From: an uncultured Methylobacillus sp.
GTDB taxonomy: Bacteria; Pseudomonadota; Gammaproteobacteria; Burkholderiales; Methylophilaceae
Direction: 5' to 3'
Assembly: GCA_903824575.1 (NCBI GenBank)
Contig: CAIJXJ010000087.1
Coordinates: 27,615-91,614, forward strand
DNA length: 64,000 nucleotides
Under the pieces are notes generated by a model. It saw only the letters and a program-made list of their open reading frames with translations. It was not told the origin of the DNA and did no database searches. Made by a program: the position numbers and the translations under genes. Shown here piece by piece: positions 1 to 7,625 of the stretch (position 1 is the stretch's first letter; every line of letters starts with the position of its first letter).

Positions 1-296
1 AAGCCGGTAACGAAGAACAGAAAGGCGGCGGCGATGAACAACAGGATCGCCAGCCAGAAGATGTCCTGCGGATAGGTGACGACATCAAAAATGAAGAATC
101 GCCGCGTGGTCAGATCAAACATCACCGCTTGATTGGCGGCACTGTGTCTTGTCCATGGCAACCAAGGCAGCAAGAAAAAGACCGTAAAGGCCAGCACCAA
201 AACCGCGTTCTTGAAGTTGCGAAATTTTCCCTTGACTGACCTGGTATAAATAGGAACGCGCTTCTGATAGAGCGGAGTGTGATCTGCATGCGGCAT
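1..296 (-). CDS. ccoG: cbb3 oxidase accessory protein CcoG, N-terminal part
   Basis: Only the first 98 or so codons are present; the gene runs off the left edge. The ATG at 294-296 opens a protein beginning MPHADHTPLYQKR, with a basic segment and a hydrophobic helix at about residues 30-48 that contains LPWLPW, then FDLTTRRFFIFD, a PQD motif and a second hydrophobic helix. This is the usual start of CcoG, a membrane protein with polyferredoxin-type clusters further on (outside the window) that helps copper delivery during cbb3 oxidase assembly. It lies downstream of ccoP on the same strand, the normal position. No strong ribosome binding site is seen. A longer ORF in another frame covers the same bases and is a shadow. 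Confidence 0.87.
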   Translation of the reverse strand, partial: MPHADHTPLYQKRVPIYTRSVKGKFRNFKNAVLVLAFTVFFLLPWLPWTRHSAANQAVMFDLTTRRFFIFDVVTYPQDIFWLAILLFIAAAFLFFVTG

Positions 297-336
297 ATTT
301 GGAGCCTGTTTCTTTAGGATTCATGAATACAAAAGA

Positions 337-366
337 CAAAGGCCCACGTAAATACGCGAGCCTTTG
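337..366 (-). terminator. weak hairpin between ccoP and ccoG
   Basis: CAAAGGC (337-343) pairs with GCCTTTG (360-366) around a 16-nt loop, and on the minus strand it is followed by a short T-rich stretch. It lies between the ccoP stop and the ccoG start and could be a partial terminator or mRNA processing site that lowers ccoG expression. The stem is only 7 bp, so support is modest. Confidence 0.35.
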
Positions 367-396
367 CATTCAAGCAATTACCAGTTCAAGAGCTGC

Positions 397-1326
397 TTAC
401 TTGCCACCGCCCAGACTGTCATGCACGTACAGGGTCAGCACCTTGATCTGCTCGGGCTTGAGACGACCACCCCAAGTTGGCATCTTGCCGCGACTGACAC
501 CTTCGGTAATGACCTTGGTTACTTCTCCAAGTTTACCTTCAGCCGTCGCTTGCCCCGGCACATTGGCCCATAGCCAGTTCTTGTCGGTCAGATTAGCTGA
601 GCCCAGCGCAGGATTGCCCTTGGCGTCAGCTCCATGACAGACGTGACAGCCGCCCTCGCCGTGGAAAATGGCGTCGCCTGCCTTGGCCGCTTCCGCATTG
701 TGTGGCTCACCGGACAGGCTCAGCACATAATTACCGACCTGCTGGATCTTGGCATCGGGCAACACACCCCTGAAGGTTGGCATCATGCCGTTACGACCCA
801 ACGTAATGGTTTCCTGAATCTTGTCATAAGTACCGCCATAGATCCAGACGTCATCCACCAGATTGGGCGAGAAGCCGATCTTGCCCACGCCACCAGCCTG
901 GTGACAGGGAGCGCAGTTGTCCTTGAACAAGGATCCACCGGCAGAATTGACAAAACTCATCAAGTCTGCGTTCTTCGATACCTCTTCAAACGGCATGGCC
1001 GCCACCTTGTCGAACCATTGCTTTTGCACGGCTTCGTGTTCATTCATCTCGGCCATCAGCTTGGAACGCATGTTCCAGTGCGTGGTCTTCTGAACGTCCT
1101 TGCCATCGACGGTCTTGGCCGTGTAGGTAATGGTGTTGCCCACGCCCTTGGTATAGCTATGACCAATCGGCCATGCCGGATACATGACCCAATAAATGAT
1201 CGAAAAGACGATGGTGATATAGAACGTCCAGATCCACCACATTGGCAGTGGATTGGTGAGTTCCTGCAGATTGTCGTCCCACACGTGACCGGTGGTATTT
1301 ACGGATTTAGCTTTATCCTGACTCAT
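397..1326 (-). CDS. ccoP: cbb3-type cytochrome c oxidase subunit III, diheme CcoP
   Basis: This 309-residue protein carries electrons from soluble cytochrome c to the CcoO/CcoN core of the cbb3 terminal oxidase. The N-terminus has the typical conserved start (DDNLQELTNPLPMWW, about residues 17-31) leading into one membrane helix (about 30-50). Two periplasmic cytochrome c domains follow: heme motif CAPCH at about 138-142 with a downstream GMMPTF methionine region, and CHVCH at about 227-231 with GKMPTWGGRL. Length is normal. It overlaps ccoQ by 4 nt, so the two are probably translationally coupled. Confidence 0.96.
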   Translation of the reverse strand: MSQDKAKSVNTTGHVWDDNLQELTNPLPMWWIWTFYITIVFSIIYWVMYPAWPIGHSYTKGVGNTITYTAKTVDGKDVQKTTHWNMRSKLMAEMNEHEAVQKQWFDKVAAMPFEEVSKNADLMSFVNSAGGSLFKDNCAPCHQAGGVGKIGFSPNLVDDVWIYGGTYDKIQETITLGRNGMMPTFRGVLPDAKIQQVGNYVLSLSGEPHNAEAAKAGDAIFHGEGGCHVCHGADAKGNPALGSANLTDKNWLWANVPGQATAEGKLGEVTKVITEGVSRGKMPTWGGRLKPEQIKVLTLYVHDSLGGGK

Positions 1327-1505
1327 GATTGTGCTTCCTTTTTATCCTCATCCTGGAGTGGAATGTTCTTGTATTCTTCCAAACGCTGCCCGCGGCTTCT
1401 GCTGCCATACAGATAGAGCAGAATGCCGCAAAACACCGTGAAGAAAATCAGCAAGGCCAGAGGCTTGGTGTTCTCGAACTTGGTGAACCACAATAACCAT
1501 TCCAT
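1323..1505 (-). CDS. ccoQ: cbb3 oxidase small subunit CcoQ
   Basis: A 60-residue protein with one hydrophobic helix (about residues 16-35) followed by a charged cytoplasmic tail. Length, the single helix and its position between ccoO and ccoP identify it as CcoQ (FixQ), which stabilises the assembled cbb3 complex, chiefly the association of CcoP. The sequence itself is poorly conserved in this family, so gene order carries much of the evidence. Confidence 0.9.
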   Translation of the reverse strand: MEWLLWFTKFENTKPLALLIFFTVFCGILLYLYGSRSRGQRLEEYKNIPLQDEDKKEAQS

Positions 1506-1517
1506 GACTTAATTTCC

Positions 1518-2270
1518 TTAGCGGAATTTGGCGAAATAGTCGTCATCGAACTGCTTGAAGTCGACCATGGTGCCAAGCACCTGCAAGTAGGCAACCAAGG
1601 CATCCATCTCGGAGATGTTGTCCTTGTTGTTGTCGTAATTGCCGGCCTGCGCCTGCGCCACCAGATTCTTTTCGGCATCCGGGATGTGCAGGGTCTTGGC
1701 CACCTCTTCACCGAACTGCTTGACGTTGCGATCATATTCCGCCTGAGTCTCGGAATAAGGCACACCAGTGGTTCGCAGCGCTTTCAACCGCAGAGTCAGA
1801 TCGGACAAATCCAGATTAGTCTTCAACAGCCATGGATAGTTCGGCATCACCGATTCCGGCACCATCGAGCGTGGAGCAGTCAAATGCTGAACATGCCAGT
1901 CATTCGAATACTTGCCGCCGACGCGGGCGAGATCCGGCCCGGTACGCTTGGAACCCCACTGGAACGGATGGTCGTATTTCGATTCCGCCGCCAGTGAATA
2001 GTGTCCATAGCGCAGCGCTTCATCGCGGAACGGACGGATCATCTGCGAGTGGCAGAGGAAACAGCCTTCGCGAATGTAAATGTCACGTCCACGTTGCTCC
2101 AGTGGCGAGTAAGGACGCACCATGTCGCGTCCATCCGCCGTCTTGACGGTTTCCACCGTATCCTTGATGAAAAACAGCGGCACCACTTCGACCAGGCCCC
2201 CGGCGCTAATCGCCAGCATGGTCATCACCAGCATCCACCCTACATTACGTTCAATCTTATCGTGTTTCAT
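1518..2270 (-). CDS. ccoO: cbb3-type cytochrome c oxidase subunit II, monoheme CcoO
   Basis: A 250-residue membrane-anchored monoheme cytochrome of the cbb3 oxidase. There is an N-terminal membrane helix (about 10-33), then YIREGCFLCHSQM with the single heme motif CFLCH at about 70-74, followed by the conserved RPF and GPDLARVGGKY segments and a MPNYPWL motif whose methionine fits the distal heme ligand. It lies between ccoN and ccoQ and is transcribed with them. Length is usual for the family, and the ATG start lies 27 bases after the ccoN stop. Confidence 0.97.
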   Translation of the reverse strand: MKHDKIERNVGWMLVMTMLAISAGGLVEVVPLFFIKDTVETVKTADGRDMVRPYSPLEQRGRDIYIREGCFLCHSQMIRPFRDEALRYGHYSLAAESKYDHPFQWGSKRTGPDLARVGGKYSNDWHVQHLTAPRSMVPESVMPNYPWLLKTNLDLSDLTLRLKALRTTGVPYSETQAEYDRNVKQFGEEVAKTLHIPDAEKNLVAQAQAGNYDNNKDNISEMDALVAYLQVLGTMVDFKQFDDDYFAKFR

Positions 2271-2297
2271 TGTTTGCTCCCGTAACCTTGTTCTCGA

Positions 2298-3731
2298 TCA
2301 GGCCGCCGCGACAGCCAGGCTGCCGTCGGTGTTGCCCTTGCGGATCGTCATGGCCATGTTGTAGCACATGACTACCATGCCAGCCAGGAAGAATGCGCCA
2401 CCCAGAGCACGCATCACATAGAACGGGTGCATCGCAGCCACAGACTCGGCGAAGGAATACTGCAGGTTGCCGTAATCGTCAAAGGCACGCCACATCAGAC
2501 CCTGCATGATGCCGGAGATCCACATGGCGGTGATGTACATCAAGACGCCGATGGTCGCCAGCCAGAAATGCACGTTGATCAGTTTGGTGCTGTGCATTTC
2601 AGTATTCCACAGGCGTGGCAGCATGTGATACAGACTGCCGAATGAGATCATCGCTACCCAGCCCAACGCGCCGGAATGAACGTGGCCCACAGTCCAGTCG
2701 GTGTAATGCGACAGCGCATTGACGTCCTTCAATGACATCATTGGGCCTTCAAAGGTCGACATGCCGTAGAACGACAGCGCCACGATCAGGAAACGCATGA
2801 TGGGGTCGGTACGCAACTTGTCCCAGGCACCGGACAGGGTCATGATGCCGTTGATCATGCCGCCCCAGGAAGGCAGCAACAGCATGATGGAAAACGTCGC
2901 CGCCAGCGTAGAGGTCCAGTCAGGAACTGCGGTCCAATGCAGGTGGTGCGCACCCGCCCACATGTACATGAAGGACAGCGCCCAGAAATGGACGATGGAC
3001 AGACGGTAGGAGTAAACCGGCTTACCGGCTTGCTTGGGCACGAAGTAATACATCATGCCGAGGAAGGCCGCAGTCAGGAAGAAACCCACCGCATTATGGC
3101 CGTACCACCACTCAGTCATCGCGTCCTGCACGCCGGAGAACAGGCTGTAGGACTTCATTGAGAACAGGCTGATGGGCACTGCCAGATTGTTGAAGGTATG
3201 CAGCAAGGCGGTCGCTAGAATGAACGACAGATAGAACCAGTTCGCGACATAGATATGCGGCTGCTTGCGGCGCATCAGGGTGCCGATGAAGACAACCATA
3301 TAGGTCACCCACACCACTTCGATCAACAGATCGATCGGCCATTCCATTTCTGCATACTCGCGGCCTTGTGAGTGTCCCAACACGTCGCCCAATGCGGCCA
3401 GCACGATGATGGCCTGCCATCCCCAGAAGGTGAAGTTGGCCGCGCCAGTGCCAAACAACCGGGTCTGACAGGTGCGTTGCACGATGTAGTAGGAGGTAGC
3501 AAACAGCGCGCTACCACCAAAACCGAAAATCACGGCGCCGGTGTGAACCGGGCGCAAACGACCAAAAGTGATGTACGGAATATCAAAGTTGAGAAACGGA
3601 AATGCCAGTTCCGAGGCGATATACACCCCTACCAGCATCCCCACTGCACCCCATACCAGGGTCATGATAGTGAACTTGCGAATAACCTCGTAGTTATATT
3701 GTTCGCCAGTCACAACGTTAGCCGTTGCCAT
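2298..3731 (-). CDS. ccoN: cbb3-type cytochrome c oxidase catalytic subunit I
   Basis: This is the 477-residue heme-copper core subunit that reduces oxygen and pumps protons, using a low-spin heme b and a high-spin heme b3/CuB site. It is hydrophobic throughout, in keeping with about 12 membrane helices. Histidine-rich signature segments are visible: [12 protein letters not shown] near the N-terminus, [12 protein letters not shown], and [21 protein letters not shown]-type start context is replaced by a strong GGGAGG Shine-Dalgarno in the minus-strand leader, a few bases before the ATG. It is the first gene of ccoNOQP and is preceded by the promoter at 3809-3837. cbb3 enzymes have high oxygen affinity, so the cell probably respires at low oxygen. 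Confidence 0.98.
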   Translation of the reverse strand: MATANVVTGEQYNYEVIRKFTIMTLVWGAVGMLVGVYIASELAFPFLNFDIPYITFGRLRPVHTGAVIFGFGGSALFATSYYIVQRTCQTRLFGTGAANFTFWGWQAIIVLAALGDVLGHSQGREYAEMEWPIDLLIEVVWVTYMVVFIGTLMRRKQPHIYVANWFYLSFILATALLHTFNNLAVPISLFSMKSYSLFSGVQDAMTEWWYGHNAVGFFLTAAFLGMMYYFVPKQAGKPVYSYRLSIVHFWALSFMYMWAGAHHLHWTAVPDWTSTLAATFSIMLLLPSWGGMINGIMTLSGAWDKLRTDPIMRFLIVALSFYGMSTFEGPMMSLKDVNALSHYTDWTVGHVHSGALGWVAMISFGSLYHMLPRLWNTEMHSTKLINVHFWLATIGVLMYITAMWISGIMQGLMWRAFDDYGNLQYSFAESVAAMHPFYVMRALGGAFFLAGMVVMCYNMAMTIRKGNTDGSLAVAAA

Positions 3732-3808
3732 TGTTGCCTCCCTTTTTTAATACAAAATTCATTTTTTGGCATCTTAGCACGCGACAAAACGTCGCAGTGC
3801 ATTTTCGA

Positions 3809-3837
3809 ATTATATGTTGACCAGACAAATCCGACAA
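3809..3837 (-). promoter_or_regulatory. sigma70-type promoter of ccoNOQP
   Basis: On the minus strand TTGTCG (3832-3837) is followed after 17 nt by a perfect TATAAT (3809-3814). The predicted transcription start leaves a leader of about 70 nt before ccoN. Just downstream, GCGAC-5 nt-GTCGC (3781-3795) forms a short dyad in the leader. I saw no convincing FNR/ANR box, although such boxes often control cbb3 operons. Confidence 0.65.
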
Positions 3838-3850
3838 GAAAGTCTTTATT

Positions 3851-4435
3851 CTACGGTAACAGCAGCCTGAAATCATGCGCTATATCGGCCGGTTTCTGCC
3901 CGTAATTTAGGTAAAGCCGTGGCATGCCCAGCCGGTCGAACACATAAATTCCGGCACTGTGATCGACGCTGTAAGCACTTTTTTTGCCTAGCCCCGGTTG
4001 ACGACTGGCAAAAACATGGAAATTCTTCAGGACCGTACTCGTGGCCACAGCATCACCGGAAAGACCGATAAATTCAGGATCAAATGACGGCACATACTTC
4101 GCCAGCACCTGCTGCGTATCGCGCTCCGGATCGACCGTCACGAACAACACCTGCGCCTCCGAACGGCGGCTCCCCAGCAATTTCATCGCCTGTGCCAGAT
4201 CATGCAGGGTAGTCGGACAAACATCCGGACAATGGGTATAGCCAAAAAACAACACGACCAGTTTGCCGCGAAAATCCGCCATGGATCGCGCATGCCCAAG
4301 ATGATCCGTCAGATGAAATTCGCCTGCAACCGCCTGCGGTCCGATTTCCACGCCAATGAAAGGCAGACTTGGCGTTGACCGGGTACAACCAGTCATCGCC
4401 AGACACGCCAGTATCAGCCACGCACGTACCCCCAA
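3851..4435 (-). CDS. SCO1/SenC-type copper chaperone lipoprotein
   Basis: A thioredoxin-fold protein that delivers copper to, or reduces, cytochrome oxidase copper sites. The copper-binding motif is in FGYTHCPDVCPTT (CxxxC), and the distal ligand histidine is in YSVDHSAGIY. I chose the TTG at 4433-4435: it gives a short lipoprotein signal (ILACLAMTGC, with the lipobox cysteine near residue 17) and is preceded by an AGGGGG ribosome binding site 7-8 nt upstream. A longer frame from ATG 4549 would run through the ompW terminator and into ompW, so it is less likely. It lies upstream of ccoN on the same strand, which fits a role in oxidase assembly. Confidence 0.88.
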   Translation of the reverse strand: MGVRAWLILACLAMTGCTRSTPSLPFIGVEIGPQAVAGEFHLTDHLGHARSMADFRGKLVVLFFGYTHCPDVCPTTLHDLAQAMKLLGSRRSEAQVLFVTVDPERDTQQVLAKYVPSFDPEFIGLSGDAVATSTVLKNFHVFASRQPGLGKKSAYSVDHSAGIYVFDRLGMPRLYLNYGQKPADIAHDFRLLLP

Positions 4436-4438
4436 ACT

Positions 4439-4474
4439 AAAAACCCCCTGCAACGCCAGGCGCGCAGAGGGTTT
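4439..4474 (-). terminator. Rho-independent terminator of ompW
   Basis: On the minus strand the arms at 4464-4474 and 4441-4451 pair at 10 of 11 positions around a 12-nt loop, and the distal arm runs into TTTTT. It begins 38 nt after the ompW stop. The GGGGG of the distal arm also serves as the Shine-Dalgarno of the downstream SCO gene, so terminator and translation start overlap. Confidence 0.75.
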
Positions 4475-4512
4475 CTTGAACGTCACGGCATTACCGTAGG
4501 TACTTAGATCAA

Positions 4513-5220
4513 TTAGAACTTCTTGCCGAAGCCAACACCGAACACCCATGGATCGATGTCGAGATCGTCAATCTTCTTGAAGCCCGTACCGGCATTAATC
4601 GTTACGTCCGTATTCAGCCAGACCTTCTTGACGTCGGCATTAATCAGCCAACCGTCCTTTAGGTTGATGTCAAAACCAGCTTGTATCGCAGGTCCAAAAG
4701 TATTCCTATCGATCTTGATCGGCAAACCTGCAATCACCTTGGTAGTAGCAAGATTACGATCTAGGGCAATGGTGTAATTCAGGCCGGCACCGACGTAAGG
4801 ATCGAACGTCGTGTCCGGCAAGAAGTGCCACTGCAAGGTCAGGGTAGGTGGCAGCAGATTGACAGAACCAAGTGGCTGATTTCCAAGAGCGCCAGCAGAG
4901 TTCCCCGAAATACTGACATCATGACGCGTACCCACAGCGAGAATCAGTTCGGCTGCGATATTCTTGGTGATGTAATAGGAGAAATCGATTTCAGGAATGG
5001 TGTTGCTATCAACCGTCAAATTGGAACCGGGAACAAGTGCTCCAGCAACAATTGCACCACCCGCGCCATAATTGCCTGCGGCAACGGAACCAAGGTTGCT
5101 GCTCACGTCGGGATTAACGTTTACGGCGCGCAGGCGCACCACGAAATCACCAGCCTCGGCAAAAGCCAGGGAAGGCGCGAAAACTGCAGCAATCATTGCT
5201 GCCAATGCAATCTTTTTCAT
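4513..5220 (-). CDS. ompW: OmpW family outer membrane protein
   Basis: A predicted eight-stranded beta-barrel of 235 residues. The start at 5218-5220 gives a clean signal peptide (MKKIALAAMIAAVFAPSLAFA, cut after AFA) and has GGAG about 8 nt upstream; an ATG 30 nt earlier lacks such context. The mature part begins with GDFVVRLRAVNVNPD, typical of OmpW, continues with LPPTLTLQWHF and DPYVGAGLNYT strands, and ends in VFGVGFGKKF, with the C-terminal phenylalanine expected for barrel assembly. OmpW forms a narrow hydrophobic channel. It has its own promoter (5275-5302) and terminator, so it is probably monocistronic. Confidence 0.93.
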   Translation of the reverse strand: MKKIALAAMIAAVFAPSLAFAEAGDFVVRLRAVNVNPDVSSNLGSVAAGNYGAGGAIVAGALVPGSNLTVDSNTIPEIDFSYYITKNIAAELILAVGTRHDVSISGNSAGALGNQPLGSVNLLPPTLTLQWHFLPDTTFDPYVGAGLNYTIALDRNLATTKVIAGLPIKIDRNTFGPAIQAGFDINLKDGWLINADVKKVWLNTDVTINAGTGFKKIDDLDIDPWVFGVGFGKKF

Positions 5221-5274
5221 TTCAAATCTCCAAGTGGTTAAGTCGAGCAATCCGGATATAAATATCTTTGTTGA

Positions 5275-5302
5275 ATTCTACTGGAGCCGTCACTTTTTTC
5301 AA
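5275..5302 (-). promoter_or_regulatory. sigma70-type promoter of ompW
   Basis: On the minus strand TTGAAA (5297-5302), a 16-nt spacer, then TAGAAT (5275-5280). The leader to the ompW ATG would be about 48 nt. The perfect dyad at 5336-5361 ends 34 nt upstream of the -35 box. Confidence 0.6.
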
Positions 5303-5335
5303 GCTCTATTTCGATTTTTCCTAACAATTCGCTCC

Positions 5336-5361
5336 CAACTGTTGCATTTGTGCAACAGTTG
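5336..5361. promoter_or_regulatory. perfect 11-bp inverted repeat upstream of ompW
   Basis: CAACTGTTGCA (5336-5346), a 4-nt spacer TTTG, then TGCAACAGTTG (5351-5361): the arms are exactly complementary. It lies between the pfkB-like stop and the ompW promoter. No T-run follows it on the minus strand, so a regulator-binding operator or an attenuating hairpin is more likely than an intrinsic terminator. Confidence 0.5.
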
Positions 5362-5432
5362 CCGGCACCGACAATCTCAAATCCGTGCCACTTCGTGGAA
5401 AATCATTTGCTGGCCGTTATGACAAATATTTT

Positions 5433-6293
5433 TCATGAAACCGGGAAACCAAAACCAACCACGCCGCATTTTCTGCCGGCCAAGCCACAAGCAAATTGCA
5501 GGGCCTCAGCTAGCGGGGCATCATCCAATCGCGCCGCGATGATACCGGCATTGAAAGTGTCCCCCGCCCCCAGCGTATCACGCACCTGCAGTGGTGGTTG
5601 TGCCGGCGCGTGGCAGAGCGTTGCAGTCTCATCGAGACCATAAGCGCCGTTCTCACCCCAGGCCACCATCACCTCGGCTTGTGGTGCCCGTTCCCGCATC
5701 CAGAGCAGAAAGTCTTGCGGCGCATCAAAGCCGTAATACCGAGCAAAACCCCGCGAACACAACAACAGCTGGGGAAATTCGAACAGGTATTCGATCCCCT
5801 CACGGGCTTTTTCCAGCTCCAGGGAGATGGGCAAATGAGGAAAGTTATTGCGCACATGTCGCATCATCAAGCGGAGCTGTTCGACGTTGCGCCCTTCAAA
5901 GTGCAGCCAGGCAAAGTCTTCCAGATCCAGCGAGTTAAAATTGGTGAAGTCCAGCTCCGGCAAATCCCGGTAATGCACGATGCTGCGCTCAGACCCGGTC
6001 AAATAGATGCTGGAAGTTGGCGGACGCCCGGGCAGGCGAGGGCAATGTGAAAAATCGACCCCGTGATGAGTAAAATCAGCTTCGATGACCGAAGTTTCCG
6101 GCGCGTCCGCCAGCACACCGAAGAATTCCGGCGCGTGTCCCAGCCCCGCCAACACCACCGCAGTATTGGCGGCATTGCCCCCTCGGCAAGTGCGCAAGGT
6201 CTGCGCGCGCATTTCCTCGTCAGCCTGCGGGTGATGATCTAGCTCGAATACCAGATCCAATGTTGCAGTGCCAACCAGCAGGATGCGTGACAT
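5433..6293 (-). CDS. PfkB/ribokinase-family sugar kinase
   Basis: A 286-residue kinase of the PfkB fold. The start at 6291-6293 is preceded by GGGAG with 5-nt spacing; longer frames upstream have no support and overlap ilvE. The N-terminus has VGTATLDLVFELD and a GGNAANTAVVLAGLG substrate-lid region (about 38-52); the C-terminus has the catalytic/anion-hole motif DTLGAGDTFNAG (about 239-250). The overall pattern resembles ketohexokinase-like members more than RbsK or phosphofructokinase, but the substrate cannot be read from the sequence. It is divergent from ilvE with 85 bp between the starts, and no sugar transporter or pathway gene lies next to it. Confidence 0.85.
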   Translation of the reverse strand: MSRILLVGTATLDLVFELDHHPQADEEMRAQTLRTCRGGNAANTAVVLAGLGHAPEFFGVLADAPETSVIEADFTHHGVDFSHCPRLPGRPPTSSIYLTGSERSIVHYRDLPELDFTNFNSLDLEDFAWLHFEGRNVEQLRLMMRHVRNNFPHLPISLELEKAREGIEYLFEFPQLLLCSRGFARYYGFDAPQDFLLWMRERAPQAEVMVAWGENGAYGLDETATLCHAPAQPPLQVRDTLGAGDTFNAGIIAARLDDAPLAEALQFACGLAGRKCGVVGFGFPVS

Positions 6294-6378
6294 CAACACT
6301 CCCATAAAAACAGTTTGAATTACGTTTTCAAGGATGATACGTCTATAATTATCATTTTTTAAGCTTCGGAGAAACAAG

Positions 6379-7311
6379 ATGGCGATTGCCAAAACCATGG
6401 CCGACCGTGACGGCGTGATCTGGTACGACGGCAAGATGGTCCCGTGGCGGGATGCGACCACGCATGTCCTGACCCATACCCTGCATTATGGCATGGGCGT
6501 GTTCGAGGGCGTGCGCGCCTACAAAACGGACAAGGGCACTGCTATCTTTCGCCTGAAGGAGCACACCGACCGCCTGTTCCGCTCGGCGCATATTCTTGGC
6601 ATGAAGATGCCATTCGACAAGGCCACCCTGATCGCGGCACAACTGGCGGCCGTGCGTGAAAACAAACTGGAATCCGGCTACCTGCGGCCAATGGCATTCT
6701 ATGGCGCGGAAGCCATGGGCATCTCGGCCAAGACCCTGTCAACCCACGTCATCGTCGCCGCTTGGCCATGGGGTGCTTATCTGGGCCAGGAAGCGCTGGA
6801 CAACGGCATCCGGGTAAAGACCTCCTCATTCTCACGTCATCACGTCAACATCACCATGTGCAAGGCTAAGGCCAACGGCAACTACATGAACTCCATCCTG
6901 GCACATCAGGAAGCGGCGCATGACGGTTACGATGAGGCGCTACTGCTGGACGTGGATGGCTTTGTCGCCGAAGGTTCGGGCGAAAATGTATTCATCGTGC
7001 GAAACGGTAAGCTCTACACACCTGACACCACTAGTGCGCTGGAAGGCATCACACGCGATACCATCATTCAACTGGCGGACGAATTGGGCTTGCAAGTAAT
7101 CGAGAAGCGCATCACGCGCGACGAAGTTTACTCGGCCGATGAGGCATTCTTTACCGGTACAGCCGCCGAAGTCACGCCGATCCGCGAACTCGATAACCGT
7201 GCCATTGGTGCCGGCAAACGCGGCCCGATCACGGAAAAACTGCAAGCCAACTATTTTGATGCCGTCACTGGAAAATCCGCCAGACACCAAGGCTGGCTGA
7301 CGCTGGTTTAA
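6379..7311 (+). CDS. ilvE: branched-chain amino acid aminotransferase
   Basis: PLP-dependent transaminase that makes leucine, isoleucine and valine from their 2-oxo acids with glutamate as donor. At 310 residues it has the normal family length. Visible features are the fold-type IV core with HTLHYGMGVFEGVRAY (about 33-48), CKAKANGNYMNS carrying the likely PLP lysine (K164), EGSGENVF (about 198-205) and a phosphate-binding FFTGTAAEVTPI. GGAG lies 8 nt before the ATG, and a TATAAT at 6344-6349 could be the -10 box, though no good -35 accompanies it. The small zinc-finger gene follows 9 nt downstream, probably in the same transcript. Confidence 0.96.
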   Translation: MAIAKTMADRDGVIWYDGKMVPWRDATTHVLTHTLHYGMGVFEGVRAYKTDKGTAIFRLKEHTDRLFRSAHILGMKMPFDKATLIAAQLAAVRENKLESGYLRPMAFYGAEAMGISAKTLSTHVIVAAWPWGAYLGQEALDNGIRVKTSSFSRHHVNITMCKAKANGNYMNSILAHQEAAHDGYDEALLLDVDGFVAEGSGENVFIVRNGKLYTPDTTSALEGITRDTIIQLADELGLQVIEKRITRDEVYSADEAFFTGTAAEVTPIRELDNRAIGAGKRGPITEKLQANYFDAVTGKSARHQGWLTLV

Positions 7312-7320
7312 GGAAAAATC

Positions 7321-7515
7321 ATGACTCAGGAACCACGCGAAATCGAAGTTACGGCAGCAGACCTGCCGCTACATTGCCCAACCAGTGAAGCTCTGCTGTG
7401 GAGTTCGCATCCGCGTGTATTCCTGGATGTGGCCGTCACCGGCTCGGTGTTATGCCCCTATTGCGGCACCCGCTACCGGTTGAAGGCGGGCGAGGTAGTC
7501 AAACATCACGCTTGA
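7321..7515 (+). CDS. small CHCC-type zinc-finger protein
   Basis: A 64-residue protein with C19, H30, C45 and C48 (CPYC followed by GTRYRL), the arrangement of the zf-CHCC family related to the mitochondrial complex I subunit NDUFS6. It is commonly found directly after ilvE in betaproteobacteria, as here. Its role is unknown; metal binding is inferred from the four ligands. It starts 9 nt after the ilvE stop. Confidence 0.85.
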   Translation: MTQEPREIEVTAADLPLHCPTSEALLWSSHPRVFLDVAVTGSVLCPYCGTRYRLKAGEVVKHHA

Positions 7516-7542
7516 GCGTCATTTAATTCTGCTAGTTAAGTC

Positions 7543-7623
7543 CGAGGCAGGATTAACAAGATTAGCCTCGATGATCAGGATTAAACCCGCCACAAGAAAA
7601 ATTCCGTTAATCCCGTTAATCCT
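7543..7623. repeat. intergenic repeat with two inverted pairs and a 9-bp tandem
   Basis: Between the convergent ends of the zinc-finger gene and murI are CGAGGC/GCCTCG (7543-7548 and 7565-7570), AGGATTAA/TTAATCCT (7577-7584 and 7616-7623) and a tandem CCGTTAATC at 7604-7621. The GGATTAA-type words resemble dispersed intergenic repeats seen in many proteobacteria. It may also end transcription from both sides, but no clear T-run was seen. Confidence 0.5.
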
Positions 7624-7625
7624 GT

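Noticed and set aside
115..369. 84-codon minus-strand ORF over the ccoG start
   Set aside because: Different frame from CcoG, whose N-terminal motifs are clear from 296 downwards.
634..1416. Long plus-strand ORF opposite ccoP
   Set aside because: Antisense shadow of a gene with intact heme motifs; no family signature or ribosome binding site.
3851..4549. SCO gene starting at ATG 4549
   Set aside because: Would overlap the ompW 3' end and terminator and would bury the lipoprotein signal about 55 residues inside the protein.
7543..7623. Possible CRISPR-like repeats (GTTAATC words)
   Set aside because: Only two adjacent 9-bp copies and no spacer pattern; fits an ordinary intergenic repeat.
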